A stretch of 44,443 nt of DNA from an uncultured Neomegalonema sp. (GCA_937928005.1 CALFVD010000027.1:1-44443); one strand, 5' to 3'; positions 30,037-39,980 are shown, counted from the stretch's first letter. A program made the numbers and translations. Notes: generated by a model from the letters alone, not told the origin.

Positions 30037-31092
30037 TCAGAAATACCGCCTCGGCATCCGCCATGGCAGCAGCGCCTTCACCCAACGGCTCGCAAAGCGG
30101 TCGAGGTCGAGGCTTTCATGCATGATCGTCAGTTCCTCGCCCAGCAGTTTCGAGCGCACCTCCTCGCGCGTATAAAACGGCGAATCCTCGAAACGGCGCA
30201 ATACATGCGGCTCAAAATCAGGATCAGCCTGCGTCCCCCGCGCCACGCCCCAAAACCCCTTGCCCAGTGACGAACGTGCGGGCGGCTCGAAATCTTCGAC
30301 GCCGCCTTTTCCGTCGAAATGCAGGGCAAGCGAGAGGTCTGAGCCATCGCGTCGGGTGGCGTCATACAGCACCGCGCCCCCCTCGCGTAGCGCCCCGCGC
30401 GACCAATCCCACCGCACGAATCCGTCCTCAATCGGCTCGTGTCCCCAGTTCATGTCGCCATAGCCCGCCCCCTGCCATGACAGGCCGGGCCGGTCGAGAT
30501 CAACGCTGATACGGCCCGTGGGCGAGAGGGGCCGCCACCAATGCCTGTCCTGCGCATCAAGGGCGTAAGATGTCGGCATCACCGCATCGGGTTCCAGCCG
30601 CACGCGCCCCCGGATGCGCGTTGCATGGGGCACCGCCACCTCATCCAGATCGACGGTCATGCCGCCATCTTCCCAGCGAATCCAGCTTCGCCCGACCGAA
30701 TAGAAATCTGTCCCCCGCATTACCGAGTCTCGCTTGCGCTCTGTCATCGCCCAGCGAGAGGAACGGGGACCATAAATTGCGACATTGACCGATACATGGT
30801 CCAGCGGGTCTTTGCGTCCGGCCCAGTAATAATACGGCGAGAAGACCGACCCGTTGAAGACGATTATTGAGATTCCGTGTTGTCCGTCGTCGCTGAGGCC
30901 ATCGACATACCACCAGAGATACCCCCCCGGTACAGGGGTGTCGTCGAAGCGTAATCCGTTATCACTGATTCTGCTGCCAGCCGCCCGGACAGCGCCGCCA
31001 TCGGCACCCCCGGCCCCGGATGGATGCTGCCGCTCGCCAGATAGAGGCCCGGTATCGCCGTCCGCGCCCCCGGCCTGCGAAACGTCGCCCAA
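30037..31092 (-). CDS. crtC: hydroxyneurosporene synthase / carotenoid 1,2-hydratase
   Basis: The recognisable CrtC protein runs from about ISDNGLRFDDTPVPGGY onward: WWYVDGLSDDGQHG, NGSVFSPYYYWAGRKDPLDHVS, DFYSVGRSWIRW, GYGDMNWGHEPIEDGFVRWDW. It hydrates the 1,2 double bond of neurosporene or lycopene, a membrane-associated step of the spheroidene and spirilloxanthin pathways. The start is uncertain: no ATG, GTG or TTG lies between the family N-terminus and the TTG at 31092, which would overlap the crtD 3' end by 229 bases in another frame. A non-standard start nearer 30975 is possible. The frame stays open to 31242. It is the second gene of the crtD-crtC unit. The call is firm; the start is not. 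Confidence 0.9.
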   Translation of the reverse strand: MGDVSQAGGADGDTGPLSGERQHPSGAGGADGGAVRAAGSRISDNGLRFDDTPVPGGYLWWYVDGLSDDGQHGISIIVFNGSVFSPYYYWAGRKDPLDHVSVNVAIYGPRSSRWAMTERKRDSVMRGTDFYSVGRSWIRWEDGGMTVDLDEVAVPHATRIRGRVRLEPDAVMPTSYALDAQDRHWWRPLSPTGRISVDLDRPGLSWQGAGYGDMNWGHEPIEDGFVRWDWSRGALREGGAVLYDATRRDGSDLSLALHFDGKGGVEDFEPPARSSLGKGFWGVARGTQADPDFEPHVLRRFEDSPFYTREEVRSKLLGEELTIMHESLDLDRFASRWVKALLPWRMPRRYF

Positions 31093-32441
31093 GGCCCGTG
31101 ATTCACCCTGCCGTACAGCGCGCCGCCCGTTGCCGGAAACATCCGGTTGAAATCCGTCGATGTCGTCATGTCGGGCGGGGCCGTATGATCCGTTAGGCTC
31201 AGGCCGCAGCGTTCCAGAAGCGCGAATGTCGTCGTTTCGCATCGGTCGATCTCCCCTTTGCTCATGGGATCGGTATCGCCGTTCGCGGGCGCATTGATAA
31301 GGATTTGTAGGCGTTCGGGGCCGGTCGGCTTCTCATGTGCGCCCCGGTCTTGCGCACAGATATAGACGGTCGGCTCGGTCGGGGTGCGCCGGTCACTGAA
31401 CAATTCGAGGAATTCGAGGGCATAATCGCGCGAGAAAAAGACGTTGTGGTGCGATAGGTCAAAGCCGCTCGTGCGCGCATGGGCCGCCCATACCACCGCC
31501 GACAGCGACCGCGCCGATGATGGCACCGGCTCGACCGTGCGCGCAATATCCGGCCCCAGCGCCCCACTGGCAATAGCGGCGGCATCTGCCCCGCTCACCA
31601 CGATATCTGCCGGAACATATTCACCACTGGCCAGCGTGACCCCGCTTACCGCGCCGCCCGTCATCTCCACTCGCTCGACATGGGCGTCATAGCGTAGCTT
31701 CGCCCCTTGCTCCGTTGCCAGATCGGCCAATGCTGTCGTTAGGGCATACATCCCCCCTTCGACCAACCACACCCCCGTTTGCTCCACATGGGCGACCAAC
31801 ATCAACGTCGCCGGAGCCTCAAACGGTGAGGAGCCACAATAGGTTGCATAGCGCCCGAATAGCTGTTGCAGGCGCGGATCATGGAAATACTGGCCCAACG
31901 CCCCCCACATGCTGCGCATTGGCGCAATCCGCATAAGATCAGCGATCCGCGTCGGCCCGATTCGCTGCACCAGTTCAAGCGCCGAAGGCCGCTGCGCTCG
32001 TATAAAACTATGGTCTAGCGTCTCGAAAATCTCCTTGATCCTCGCGCAAAACTTAGCAAACCGCGCTGCCTCTTCGCCCCCCGCCAGTTCTCTGATTGCT
32101 TCCTCCGTCACCAGCGGGTCCGCGTGTAGGTCAAAGGTTGTCTCCGCATCCCCATCCCACACATGACGGGCGAGGGTATGCGCGCGGGTCAGGTGCAACC
32201 GGTCAGACAGCGATACCCCCGCATCCGCGAACAGATCCTCGAATACCCATCGCTTCGTAAAGACCGTTGGTCCCGCGTCGATATGCACATCCCCCACGGC
32301 AACAGACCGCATCTTACCCCCTGGCGTGGCGGCCCGTTCCAGTACCGTCACATCGTATCCGCGCGCAGCGAGATCAATGGCAGCGGACAACCCCGCAACC
32401 CCTGCACCAATCACCACGATATGGGGGCCAGTTCTTTTCAT
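30864..32441 (-). CDS. crtD: 1-hydroxycarotenoid 3,4-desaturase (methoxyneurosporene dehydrogenase)
   Basis: A 525-residue phytoene-desaturase-type flavoprotein. The FAD motif VVIGAGVAGLSAAIDLAARG is near residue 9-28, followed by LERAATPGGKMRSV, and the C-terminal flavin motif GLYLASGSIHPGPGVPMAAL. CrtD introduces the 3,4 double bond after hydroxylation by CrtC. It is divergent from crtE with 120 bases between the starts, where one exact TGT-N12-ACA motif lies 36 bases from its ATG. Its last ~30 residues overlap crtC in another frame and are probably extra relative to shorter homologues. No obvious ribosome binding site. Confidence 0.94.
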   Translation of the reverse strand: MKRTGPHIVVIGAGVAGLSAAIDLAARGYDVTVLERAATPGGKMRSVAVGDVHIDAGPTVFTKRWVFEDLFADAGVSLSDRLHLTRAHTLARHVWDGDAETTFDLHADPLVTEEAIRELAGGEEAARFAKFCARIKEIFETLDHSFIRAQRPSALELVQRIGPTRIADLMRIAPMRSMWGALGQYFHDPRLQQLFGRYATYCGSSPFEAPATLMLVAHVEQTGVWLVEGGMYALTTALADLATEQGAKLRYDAHVERVEMTGGAVSGVTLASGEYVPADIVVSGADAAAIASGALGPDIARTVEPVPSSARSLSAVVWAAHARTSGFDLSHHNVFFSRDYALEFLELFSDRRTPTEPTVYICAQDRGAHEKPTGPERLQILINAPANGDTDPMSKGEIDRCETTTFALLERCGLSLTDHTAPPDMTTSTDFNRMFPATGGALYGRVNHGPWATFRRPGARTAIPGLYLASGSIHPGPGVPMAALSGRLAAESVITDYASTTPLYRGGISGGMSMASATTDNTESQ

Positions 32442-32476
32442 GGGTTAGAAAATGCCATTGACAGTCGTCTTTCATG

Positions 32477-32494
32477 TGTCCAGTGTAATTGACA
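32477..32494. promoter_or_regulatory. PpsR/CrtJ-type operator between crtD and crtE
   Basis: An exact TGT-N12-ACA (TGTCCAGTGTAATTGACA), the known consensus of the photosynthesis repressor PpsR/CrtJ. It is 36 bases from the crtD start and 68 from crtE, so it could repress both under oxygen. Binding is inferred. Confidence 0.7.
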
Positions 32495-32507
32495 GTTTAT
32501 TTAGACA
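32490..32507. promoter_or_regulatory. second, one-mismatch PpsR-like site, overlapping the first
   Basis: TGA-N12-ACA (TGACAGTTTATTTAGACA) has one change from TGT-N12-ACA and overlaps the exact site by five bases. PpsR sites often come in pairs, so a second weak site is plausible. A TTGACA at 32489-32494 is also a candidate -35 element. Confidence 0.4.
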
Positions 32508-32561
32508 AGCAGAATTGACACTGGGCTGCAAGCCTCGTCTTCTGCTCCGGGGGAAGGCGCG

Positions 32562-33437
32562 ATGGACAGACTGGCCCGCATCGAGAAAACCCTAGAGGAC
32601 GCCGTGATGCGCGGCTCCATTGATGGCTCACCTCCCAAACTCACCGAAGCGATCCGCCATTCTCTGTTCTCAGGTGGTGCGCGGGTCCGGCCTCAGCTTT
32701 CGTTGGCGGTGGCCGAAGCCTGCGGCGACCCCGACCCCCGCGCCAGTGCCGCGATGGCGGCGGCAATCGAGATGATGCATTGCGCTTCGCTGGTCCATGA
32801 CGACTTGCCCTGTTTCGACGATGCCGATGAACGGCGAGGGCGCGTTTCTGTGCATAAGGCGTTCGGCGAGCCGGTCGCGGTCTTAGCCGGGGATGCCCTG
32901 ATCGTCATGGCTTTCGAGACGATAGCGCGCGGTGGCGTAGCTTCGCCGCACCGCATTGGCGGCATGATTGCGTCGCTTTCACGCGCGGTTGGCCTGCCCC
33001 ATGGCATCGTCGCCGGACAGGGCTGGGAAAGCGAAACGGAAGCCGATGTTGCGCAATATCATGCGCAAAAGACCGGCGCGTTGTTCGTTGGTGCGACCGT
33101 CGGCGGCGCCATTGCAGCGGGCAGCGATCCGGGGCCGTGGCGTCCTTTGGGCGAAAAACTCGGCGCGGCCTATCAGGTTGCCGATGATCTGGCCGATGCG
33201 ATGGGCGGTGTCGATGATCTGGGCAAGCCTTGCGGTCAGGACGAGAAGAATGGCCGCCCGACCATCGTGGCCGAACTTGGCCTTGGTGGAGCCGTCCGAA
33301 AGCTGGAACTGATGGTGCGCGCCGCCGCCGATGCTGTGCCCGATTGTGATGGGGCCGATGAGCTGCGCGCTCTCGTAATGATGCAAGCCAAACGCCTCGC
33401 GCCGCAGCAGGCAACCACAAAGATCAGCGCCGCATGA
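32562..33437 (+). CDS. crtE: geranylgeranyl diphosphate synthase
   Basis: A 291-residue trans-isoprenyl diphosphate synthase that makes GGPP for carotenoids and for the bacteriochlorophyll tail. The first Asp-rich motif is DDLPCFDDADERRG (from Asp80); the second is QVADDLADAMGG. GGARVRPQL near residue 38 also fits. GGGGGAAGGCGCG precedes the ATG. It overlaps crtF by four bases (ATGA). First gene of the plus-strand crtEF-bchCXYZ-puf run, divergent from crtD over a PpsR-type operator. Confidence 0.95.
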   Translation: MDRLARIEKTLEDAVMRGSIDGSPPKLTEAIRHSLFSGGARVRPQLSLAVAEACGDPDPRASAAMAAAIEMMHCASLVHDDLPCFDDADERRGRVSVHKAFGEPVAVLAGDALIVMAFETIARGGVASPHRIGGMIASLSRAVGLPHGIVAGQGWESETEADVAQYHAQKTGALFVGATVGGAIAAGSDPGPWRPLGEKLGAAYQVADDLADAMGGVDDLGKPCGQDEKNGRPTIVAELGLGGAVRKLELMVRAAADAVPDCDGADELRALVMMQAKRLAPQQATTKISAA

Positions 33438-34588
33438 CCGCCGAACTCCATTCTGGAATACCCGCGCGCGGCCTGCGCGAACGATGGATGGATATGCGTG
33501 ACCGGCTATTGGCTAGCCCGCGCTTTCACCGCTTTGCCGCCGCTATGCCCTTTACGCGGCCCATGGCCCGCAAACGGGCGCGCGAACTCTTCGATCTTTG
33601 CGCGGGCTTCGTCTATTCGCAAGTTCTGCTCTCCTGCATCCGCCTGAACCTGATCGAGATGCTGGCCGAAGGTCCGCTCGACCTGCCGACCATTGCGCGG
33701 CGCACCAAGCTTGATGAGGACGCCGCCGCGCGTTTGGTCGATGCCGCCGTGTCGCTGCGCCTGTTGGCCCGTCGCTCTGGTGGATATGGTCTTGGCGATC
33801 TGGGCGCTGCGATCCGGGGTGCGCCGGGGGTGGCCGAGATGGTTGAGCACCACGCGATGCTCTATCGTGACCTGTCCGATCCCGTCTCCCTATTGCGCGA
33901 TCCCGGTAAACCGACCGAAATCGGCGCATATTGGGCCTATACCAAAGGCAATGGCGATGATCCGGCGGCGATGACCACCGATGTCAGCGACCCTTACACC
34001 GCCCTTATGGCCGCCTCGCAGCCTTTCGTGGCCGAGGAAGTTCTGGACGCCTATCCCGTCCGCCGTCACCGTCATTTGCTTGATGTCGGGGGAGGGGATG
34101 GCACCTTCCTACGCGCTGCCGCCGCCCGCGCAACCGGGCTGGACCTGACCCTATTTGATTTGCCCTCTGTCGCCGAGCGCGCCCGTAGCAGATTCGCGGA
34201 GGAGGGCTTGTCCAACCGTGCGACCGCAATGGGGGGTAGCTTTTTTGACGATGATTTGCCCACCGGCGCAGACCTGATCTCGCTCGTTCGTGTTCTCTAC
34301 GACCATGATGATGATTCGGTACGAAAAATCCTGACCGCCGTACGCAAGGCCATGCCGCCGGACGGCACACTCCTGATTGCCGAGCCAATGTCTGGCACCG
34401 CCGGGGCGGAGCCTATCGGCGAGGCGTATTTCGGTTTCTACCTGCTCGCCATGCGCAGCGGACGGCCCCGGACACCCGCGCAAATCGAGCTTCTTTTAAC
34501 CGAAACCGGCTTCGACAATGTGCGCTTGCTACGCACCAATCGGCCTTTATTGGCACAGGCGATGACGGCGCGGGCAACAAAGATGTAA
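33434..34588 (+). CDS. crtF: demethylspheroidene O-methyltransferase
   Basis: A 384-residue SAM-dependent methyltransferase. An N-terminal helical dimerisation part (FVYSQVLLSCIRLNLIEMLA) is followed by the SAM fold HLLDVGGGDGTFLRAAAARA near 215-235, with LISLVRVLYDHDDD and the GxLLIAEPM motif. It methylates the tertiary hydroxyl made by CrtC. Its ATG overlaps the crtE stop by four bases, so the two are coupled. The 87-base gap after it holds a PpsR-type operator for bchC. Confidence 0.94.
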   Translation: MTAELHSGIPARGLRERWMDMRDRLLASPRFHRFAAAMPFTRPMARKRARELFDLCAGFVYSQVLLSCIRLNLIEMLAEGPLDLPTIARRTKLDEDAAARLVDAAVSLRLLARRSGGYGLGDLGAAIRGAPGVAEMVEHHAMLYRDLSDPVSLLRDPGKPTEIGAYWAYTKGNGDDPAAMTTDVSDPYTALMAASQPFVAEEVLDAYPVRRHRHLLDVGGGDGTFLRAAAARATGLDLTLFDLPSVAERARSRFAEEGLSNRATAMGGSFFDDDLPTGADLISLVRVLYDHDDDSVRKILTAVRKAMPPDGTLLIAEPMSGTAGAEPIGEAYFGFYLLAMRSGRPRTPAQIELLLTETGFDNVRLLRTNRPLLAQAMTARATKM

Positions 34589-34609
34589 ATCTAAATTGAC
34601 ACTGTAAGC

Positions 34610-34627
34610 TGTGTATATAAACTGACA
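34610..34627. promoter_or_regulatory. PpsR/CrtJ-type operator upstream of bchC
   Basis: Exact TGT-N12-ACA (TGTGTATATAAACTGACA), 48 bases before the bchC start and 22 after the crtF stop. PpsR/CrtJ control of bchC is established in Rhodobacter. The TATAAAC inside may be part of the promoter. Confidence 0.72.
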
Positions 34628-34675
34628 CAAATTGACGCAGACCATAGGCAACGAGTCTGCGATGTGGGGGACCAG

Positions 34676-35614
34676 ATGGACGGAACAGCGGTACTTCTGA
34701 CCAAACCAAAGCGGCTCGATCTTGCGGATGTTGCAATCGAGGAGCCGAAAGCCTCTGATATCGTTGTCGATATCGCGTTCAGTGGTATCAGCACTGGCAC
34801 TGAAAAACTGCTTTGGTCCGGCACGATGCCCGACTTTCCCGGCATGGGATATCCACTTATTCCCGGTTACGAATCTATTGGCGAAGTGATCGAAGCAGGT
34901 GACGATACCGATCTTAATGTCGGTGATACGGTCTTTGTCCCCGGCGCGCGCTGCTTTGGCGAGATACGAGGGTTGTTCGGTGGCGCTGCGTCGCGTTTGG
35001 TCGTGCCTTACGAGCGCGCAATCGCCCTCGATGGTGGTCTACGCGATGACGGTGTTTTGCTCGCCCTCGCCGCAACCGCCTATCACGCGATGGCCGGTTC
35101 CATCGGTGTGAAACCTGATCTGATCGTCGGCCATGGCATCCTTGGACGCCTGATTGCCCGGCTCACCATTCTCATGGGCGGGGATGCACCGACCGTATGG
35201 GAAACAAGCGCAGCGCGCAGGGCAGGGGGCGTCGGCTATGATGTGATCGACCCCGCTACCGATGAGCGCCGCGATTATCGCGCAATCTACGATTGCTCCG
35301 GCGATTCGGCTCTCCTCGACACGCTGATCGGGCGGCTTGGTAAAGGCGGTGAGATTGTTCTCGCAGGCTTCTACCCCGACCCTCTCAGCTTCGCCTTTCC
35401 GGCGGCCTTCATGCGCGAGGCGCGTATCCGGGTTGCCGCCGAATGGCGCGATGCCGACCTCCACGCCGTGCGCGGCTTAATCGAGAATGGGCGTCTCTCG
35501 CTCGCCGATCTCGTTACCCATCGCCGCGTGGCGCACCGGGCCGATAGTGCCTATCGCACCGCCTTTGAAGACCCCGCCTGCCTGAAAATGGTTCTGGACT
35601 GGAGTGCTCACTAA
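34676..35614 (+). CDS. bchC: 2-desacetyl-2-hydroxyethyl bacteriochlorophyllide A dehydrogenase
   Basis: A 312-residue medium-chain dehydrogenase-type protein: [32 protein letters not shown], then [20 protein letters not shown]. It oxidises the C3 hydroxyethyl group to the acetyl group of bacteriochlorophyllide a. The ATG at 34676 follows GGGGGACCAG and gives the family N-terminus; the in-frame GTG at 34664 adds four residues. Its TAA overlaps the bchX start (TAATG). A PpsR-type operator lies upstream. All visible features are normal. Confidence 0.95.
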   Translation: MDGTAVLLTKPKRLDLADVAIEEPKASDIVVDIAFSGISTGTEKLLWSGTMPDFPGMGYPLIPGYESIGEVIEAGDDTDLNVGDTVFVPGARCFGEIRGLFGGAASRLVVPYERAIALDGGLRDDGVLLALAATAYHAMAGSIGVKPDLIVGHGILGRLIARLTILMGGDAPTVWETSAARRAGGVGYDVIDPATDERRDYRAIYDCSGDSALLDTLIGRLGKGGEIVLAGFYPDPLSFAFPAAFMREARIRVAAEWRDADLHAVRGLIENGRLSLADLVTHRRVAHRADSAYRTAFEDPACLKMVLDWSAH

Positions 35615-36633
35615 TGACCGAACCTCTTGATGATCGTCCACCCGAATTCACCCTTGCCGACATGGAGGCCGCTCTGCGTGAGGAGGCGTTCCACGAGCCG
35701 GACGAGGTGCATACCGGCGAAGTGAAAAAAGAAACGCAGGTCATCGCGATCTACGGCAAGGGCGGCATCGGCAAGTCCTTCACCCTCTCGAATCTCAGCT
35801 ACATGATGGCGCAACAGGGCAAGCGCGTCCTGCTCATCGGCTGTGATCCTAAATCCGATACCACCTCGCTTCTCTTTGGCGGCAAATCCTGCCCCACCAT
35901 TATCGAGACATCCTCGAAGAAAAAGGCGGCGGGCGAGGAAGTCGAAATCGGCGATGTCTGCTTTGTGCGCGATGGTGTCTACGCCATGGAACTCGGCGGG
36001 CCGGAAGTCGGTCGTGGTTGTGGCGGACGCGGTATCATTCACGGTTTCGAGCTGTTGGAGAAGCTCGGCTTCCATGAATGGGATTTCGATTACGTGCTGC
36101 TCGATTTTCTGGGCGATGTGGTCTGCGGCGGTTTCGGCCTGCCGATTGCCCGCGATATGTGTCAGAAAGTGATCGTGGTCGGCTCTAACGACCTGCAATC
36201 CCTGTACGTCGCGAATAATGTTTGTTCGGCGGTAGAATATTTCCGCAAGCTCGGCGGTAATGTCGGCGTGGCCGGGCTGGTCATCAATAAAGACGATCAT
36301 ACCGGCGAGGCACAGGCTTTTGCTGAAGCGGTCGGTATTCCCGTATTGGCGGCGATCCCGGCGGATGAGGATATCCGCCGAAAATCCGCCAATTATGAGA
36401 TCGTCGGAAAACCCGACAGCCAATGGGGCCATCTGTTCTCCGAACTTGGCGAGCAGGTCGCGACCGCCCCGCCTTTGCGCCCAACCCCACTGACGCAGGA
36501 TGGCCTGCTTGGCCTTTTCTCCGATGAGGAAACCGGCGCAGCCTACGAGCTGATCCCCGCCACTGCCGCCGATATGCGCGGGGGTAAGATGGTCGAAAAG
36601 ACCTCTCTCGAAGTCGTCTACGACGCGGTGTGA
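35614..36633 (+). CDS. bchX: chlorophyllide a reductase iron protein subunit X
   Basis: A 339-residue NifH-like ATPase. The P-loop YGKGGIGKSF (47-56) and the 4Fe-4S ligands Cys136 (GRGCGGRG) and Cys171 (VVCGGFG) are present. As a homodimer it passes electrons to BchY-BchZ, which reduces the C7-C8 bond of ring B to make the bacteriochlorin. It overlaps bchC by one base and its own stop overlaps the candidate GTG of bchY. Length is typical of BchX, longer than BchL. Confidence 0.97.
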   Translation: MTEPLDDRPPEFTLADMEAALREEAFHEPDEVHTGEVKKETQVIAIYGKGGIGKSFTLSNLSYMMAQQGKRVLLIGCDPKSDTTSLLFGGKSCPTIIETSSKKKAAGEEVEIGDVCFVRDGVYAMELGGPEVGRGCGGRGIIHGFELLEKLGFHEWDFDYVLLDFLGDVVCGGFGLPIARDMCQKVIVVGSNDLQSLYVANNVCSAVEYFRKLGGNVGVAGLVINKDDHTGEAQAFAEAVGIPVLAAIPADEDIRRKSANYEIVGKPDSQWGHLFSELGEQVATAPPLRPTPLTQDGLLGLFSDEETGAAYELIPATAADMRGGKMVEKTSLEVVYDAV

Positions 36634-36638
36634 TTGAT

Positions 36639-38201
36639 ATGGAACGTAGCGATCATAGGCAGGATTACGACACGGCGGACGCCACCGAAATCGACACCGG
36701 AGCGGTCGTCGATACGGCCTGTGCTCCGGCCCCGGTAGAGGGCGGTTGCCACGCGACCGGCGAGATGGCGGATGCGGCGCGCAGCGCGGGCAAATCCGAA
36801 ATCCTCGACCGTTACGCCGAGGATTACCCTACTGGTCCCCATGATCGACCCCAGAGCATGTGTCCCGCCTTTGGGTCCATGCGCGTCGGTTTGCGGATGC
36901 GCCGCACGGCCACCGTTCTCTCTGGTTCTGCCTGCTGCGTTTACGGTCTGACCTTCACCACCCATTTCTACGGCGCGCGCCGCTCGGTCGGTTATGTGCC
37001 GTTCAATTCCGAAACCCTCGTCACCGGCAAGCTGTTCGAGGATATCAAGGAATCGGTCGAAAACCTCGCCGATCCGGCCAAATACGACGCGATCATCGTG
37101 ACGAACCTCTGCGTTCCCACGGCGTCTGGCGTACCCCTTCGCCTGTTGCGTAAGGAAATCAACGGCGTCCGCATCGTCGGCATCGACGTGCCCGGCTTCG
37201 GCATCCCGACCCATGCCGAGGCCAAAGACGTATTGGCGGGCGCAATGCTTGACTATGCCCGCGAGGAAGTCGCGGAAGGTCCGGTCGCTGCTCCGGCCAC
37301 CAAGGCCGACCTACCGACCGTAACGCTGCTGGGCGAGATGTTTCCCGCTGATCCGGTGGTAATAGGCCGAATGCTGGCCCCGATGGGTCTGGCTGCTGGA
37401 CCCGTTGTCCCGACCCGCGAATGGCGCGAACTCTATGCCGCCCTCGACTGTGCGGTTGTCGGCGCAATCCACCCTTTCTACACCGCTTCTGTCCGGTCTT
37501 TTGAGGCGGCGGGGCGGGGGATCGTCGGCTCGGCCCCTGTGGGTCGCGACGGCACCCATGACTGGCTTGCCGCCATCGGCGACGCCTGTAACATCGCCCC
37601 CGACAAAATCGCCGAGGCCCAGAATGCCCAGCGCGCCGCCATCAATGGGGCGCTGTCCACCGCGCCGGTCAAGGGCCGGATTACCGTTTCGGGCTACGAA
37701 GGCTCTGAATTGCTCGTCGCCCGCTTGTTGATCGAAAGCGGCGCGGATGTGCCCTATGTCGGCACCGCTTGCCCCCGTACGCAATGGTCCGATCCTGACC
37801 GCGAATGGTTGGAGGCCAAGGGCGTTTCCATCAAATTCCGCGCTTCGCTCGAAGACGATATTCAGGCGATGATCGACGCCAAACCCGACCTCGCCATCGG
37901 TACGACCCCGGTTGTACAGGCGGCGAAAGAACGCTCGATCCCCGGTCTTTATTTCACCAATCTCGTCTCTGCACGGCCCCTCATGGGCGCGGCGGGCGCA
38001 GGTTCGCTTGCCCAGATCGTCAACGGTGCCATGGCCAACAAGGCCCGTTTCGACCGCATGTCCGAATTCTTCGAGGGCGTCGGCACTGGCCACGCGGCGG
38101 GCGTCTGGGAAGACACCCCACGCGACCGCCCCGAATTTGCCGCCAAGTACAAACGCAAGATGGCCAAGGCGGCGAAAGCCGAGGAGGCCGTGGGATGCTG
38201 A
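36639..38201 (+). CDS. bchY: chlorophyllide a reductase subunit Y
   Basis: A 520-residue NifD-related catalytic subunit. The N-terminal variable part is rich in acidic residues. Then come [35 protein letters not shown] with likely Fe-S cysteines, [11 protein letters not shown] and [17 protein letters not shown]. With BchZ it forms the heterotetramer that binds chlorophyllide. I use the ATG at 36639, but a GTG at 36630-36632 overlapping the bchX stop would allow coupled translation and adds three residues; neither has a good ribosome binding site. It overlaps bchZ by seven bases. Confidence 0.95.
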   Translation: MERSDHRQDYDTADATEIDTGAVVDTACAPAPVEGGCHATGEMADAARSAGKSEILDRYAEDYPTGPHDRPQSMCPAFGSMRVGLRMRRTATVLSGSACCVYGLTFTTHFYGARRSVGYVPFNSETLVTGKLFEDIKESVENLADPAKYDAIIVTNLCVPTASGVPLRLLRKEINGVRIVGIDVPGFGIPTHAEAKDVLAGAMLDYAREEVAEGPVAAPATKADLPTVTLLGEMFPADPVVIGRMLAPMGLAAGPVVPTREWRELYAALDCAVVGAIHPFYTASVRSFEAAGRGIVGSAPVGRDGTHDWLAAIGDACNIAPDKIAEAQNAQRAAINGALSTAPVKGRITVSGYEGSELLVARLLIESGADVPYVGTACPRTQWSDPDREWLEAKGVSIKFRASLEDDIQAMIDAKPDLAIGTTPVVQAAKERSIPGLYFTNLVSARPLMGAAGAGSLAQIVNGAMANKARFDRMSEFFEGVGTGHAAGVWEDTPRDRPEFAAKYKRKMAKAAKAEEAVGC

Positions 38202-39631
38202 TCAACGATCTCGACCGCGCGGGCGGCTATTGGGGCGCGGTCTATGCCTTTTCTGCCATCAAAGGACTACAGGTTGTCATTGACGGCCCTGTCGGTTGCG
38301 AAAATCTACCCGTTACCTCTGTGCTGCACTACACCGATGCGCTTCCGCCACACGAGTTGCCCATCGTCGTCACTGGCCTTGGCGAAGAAGAATTAGGCCA
38401 AACCGGCACCGAAGACGCGATGAAGCGGGCATGGTCCACGCTCGATGCCGATCTTCCGGCTGTCGTCGTCACCGGCTCGATTGCCGAGATGATTGGGGGC
38501 GGCGTGACCCCCGAAGGCACCAATATCAAACGGTTCCTTCCCCGCACCATCGACGAAGATCAATGGCAGAGTGCGGATCGTGCCTTAAAATGGCTCTGGA
38601 CTGAATTCGGCACCAAAAAAGTACGCGAGCGCAAGCCGAAAGAGGGTGAGACGCCCCGCGTCAACATCATCGGCGCGCAATATGGCATGTTCAACATGCC
38701 CTCTGACCTCGCCGAAATGCGCCGCTTAATCGAAGGTATCGGGGCCGAGGTCAACATGGTCTTCCCGCTGGGTAGCCACCTCGCCGATGTGACCAAACTC
38801 GCCCATGCAGACGTCAATGTCTGTCTCTACCGCGAATTCGGGCGCGATCTGTGTGAGACGTTGGAGCGTCCTTATCTTCAAGCTCCTATCGGCATGGCAT
38901 CGACCACCGCCTTTCTGCGCAAGCTGGGCGAGCTGACGGGGCTGGACCCTGAACCTTTCATTGAGCGTGAGAAACACACGACGCTCAAGCCCATCTGGGA
39001 TCTTTGGCGCTCGGTGACGCAGGATTTCTACGGTACGGCCAGCTTCGGCATCGTCGCCAACGAGACTTATGCGCGCGGTATTCGCCATTTTCTTGAAGAG
39101 GAACTGGGTCTGCCCTGCCACTTCGCCCATGGGCGTACGGCGGGCAAGAAGACCGATAACCACGTCGTGCGCGAAGAGATTGCGACGAATGCCCCGTTGA
39201 TGGTGTTCGGCTCGATCAACGAGCGCATGTATATCGCCGATGAGGGCGCGCGGGCGATGTTCATTCCCGCCAGTTTCCCCGGTGCCGCCATCCGCCGCCA
39301 TACCGGCACGCCTTTCATGGGCTATGCCGGGGCGACCTATCTGGTTCAGGAAGTCTGCAACACGCTGTTTGATGCCCTGTTCCATATCATCCCGCTGGCC
39401 AGCCAGATGGACAAGGTCGAGCCGACCCCGGCCCGCCAACACCGCGAATTGCCTTGGGACGCGGAGGCCGAAGCGATGCTCAACCGCATCGTCGAGAGCC
39501 ACCCCGTCCTCACACGAATCTCCGCCGCCAAGACCCTGCGCGACACCGTCGAGCGGGCCGCGCGCGGCGCAGGTGAAGACCGCATCACCGTGGACCGCGT
39601 TGAGGCGGGCCGGGCGATGGTATCCGCATGA
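38195..39631 (+). CDS. bchZ: chlorophyllide a reductase subunit Z
   Basis: A 478-residue NifK-related subunit. It starts [54 protein letters not shown] and the later [15 protein letters not shown] match BchZ. It completes the BchXYZ reductase. The ATG at 38195 overlaps the bchY stop by seven bases and follows GAGGAGGCCGTGG; longer readings in the same frame are only bchY sequence. pufQ begins 89 bases downstream. Confidence 0.96.
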   Translation: MLINDLDRAGGYWGAVYAFSAIKGLQVVIDGPVGCENLPVTSVLHYTDALPPHELPIVVTGLGEEELGQTGTEDAMKRAWSTLDADLPAVVVTGSIAEMIGGGVTPEGTNIKRFLPRTIDEDQWQSADRALKWLWTEFGTKKVRERKPKEGETPRVNIIGAQYGMFNMPSDLAEMRRLIEGIGAEVNMVFPLGSHLADVTKLAHADVNVCLYREFGRDLCETLERPYLQAPIGMASTTAFLRKLGELTGLDPEPFIEREKHTTLKPIWDLWRSVTQDFYGTASFGIVANETYARGIRHFLEEELGLPCHFAHGRTAGKKTDNHVVREEIATNAPLMVFGSINERMYIADEGARAMFIPASFPGAAIRRHTGTPFMGYAGATYLVQEVCNTLFDALFHIIPLASQMDKVEPTPARQHRELPWDAEAEAMLNRIVESHPVLTRISAAKTLRDTVERAARGAGEDRITVDRVEAGRAMVSA

Positions 39632-39720
39632 CCGCTACCACACATAATCCGTGCTTCGGCGCGCAACAGGCAAGGCGGCGCATCTGTGCCGACCGGGCCG
39701 ATCGTTCAGGGAGTAGATTG

Positions 39721-39942
39721 ATGAAAAACGGTATGAAAACGACCCGCGTCCGCAATGGCTCGACGCGCGAATACGGCATCTATTTCGCCGCCAGCTTTCT
39801 GCTCTTTCTGCCCGTGGTTCTTGTGAACCGCGTGCTGCCACGAGCCTTGCGCCCCCTTGCCCCCACCGATGAGCCACGCTCCATCCTCGGCGAGACAAAA
39901 GCCCTTACGAATACGGTGGTTCCTTTCGTCTTCATGGCGTGA
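39721..39942 (+). CDS. pufQ: PufQ, bacteriochlorophyll/LH assembly factor
   Basis: A 73-residue small membrane protein with one hydrophobic segment (YGIYFAASFLLFLPVVLVNRV), then an Arg/Pro linker, ending NTVVPFVFMA, which resembles the PufQ C-terminus. PufQ is known to affect bacteriochlorophyll supply and LH assembly in Rhodobacter. The ATG at 39721 follows CAGGGAGTAGATTG. In-frame sequence upstream is leader, not family. It lies between bchZ and pufB, the standard place. The region after it holds two hairpins. Confidence 0.88.
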   Translation: MKNGMKTTRVRNGSTREYGIYFAASFLLFLPVVLVNRVLPRALRPLAPTDEPRSILGETKALTNTVVPFVFMA

Positions 39943-39955
39943 ACCACCTCCATTC

Positions 39956-39980
39956 CTTTGCCCGGTTCGTCTGGGCAAAG
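39956..39980 (+). promoter_or_regulatory. hairpin between pufQ and pufB
   Basis: CTTTGCCC (39956-39963) pairs perfectly with GGGCAAAG (39973-39980) around a 9-base loop. No U-tract follows. In Rhodobacter the pufQ-pufB region is an mRNA processing area, so this may mark a 5' end of a stable pufBA transcript (inference). Confidence 0.6.

Noticed and set aside
37311-38093. 260-codon open frame antisense to bchY
   Set aside because: A shadow of a strongly conserved gene in GC-rich DNA; no start signals.
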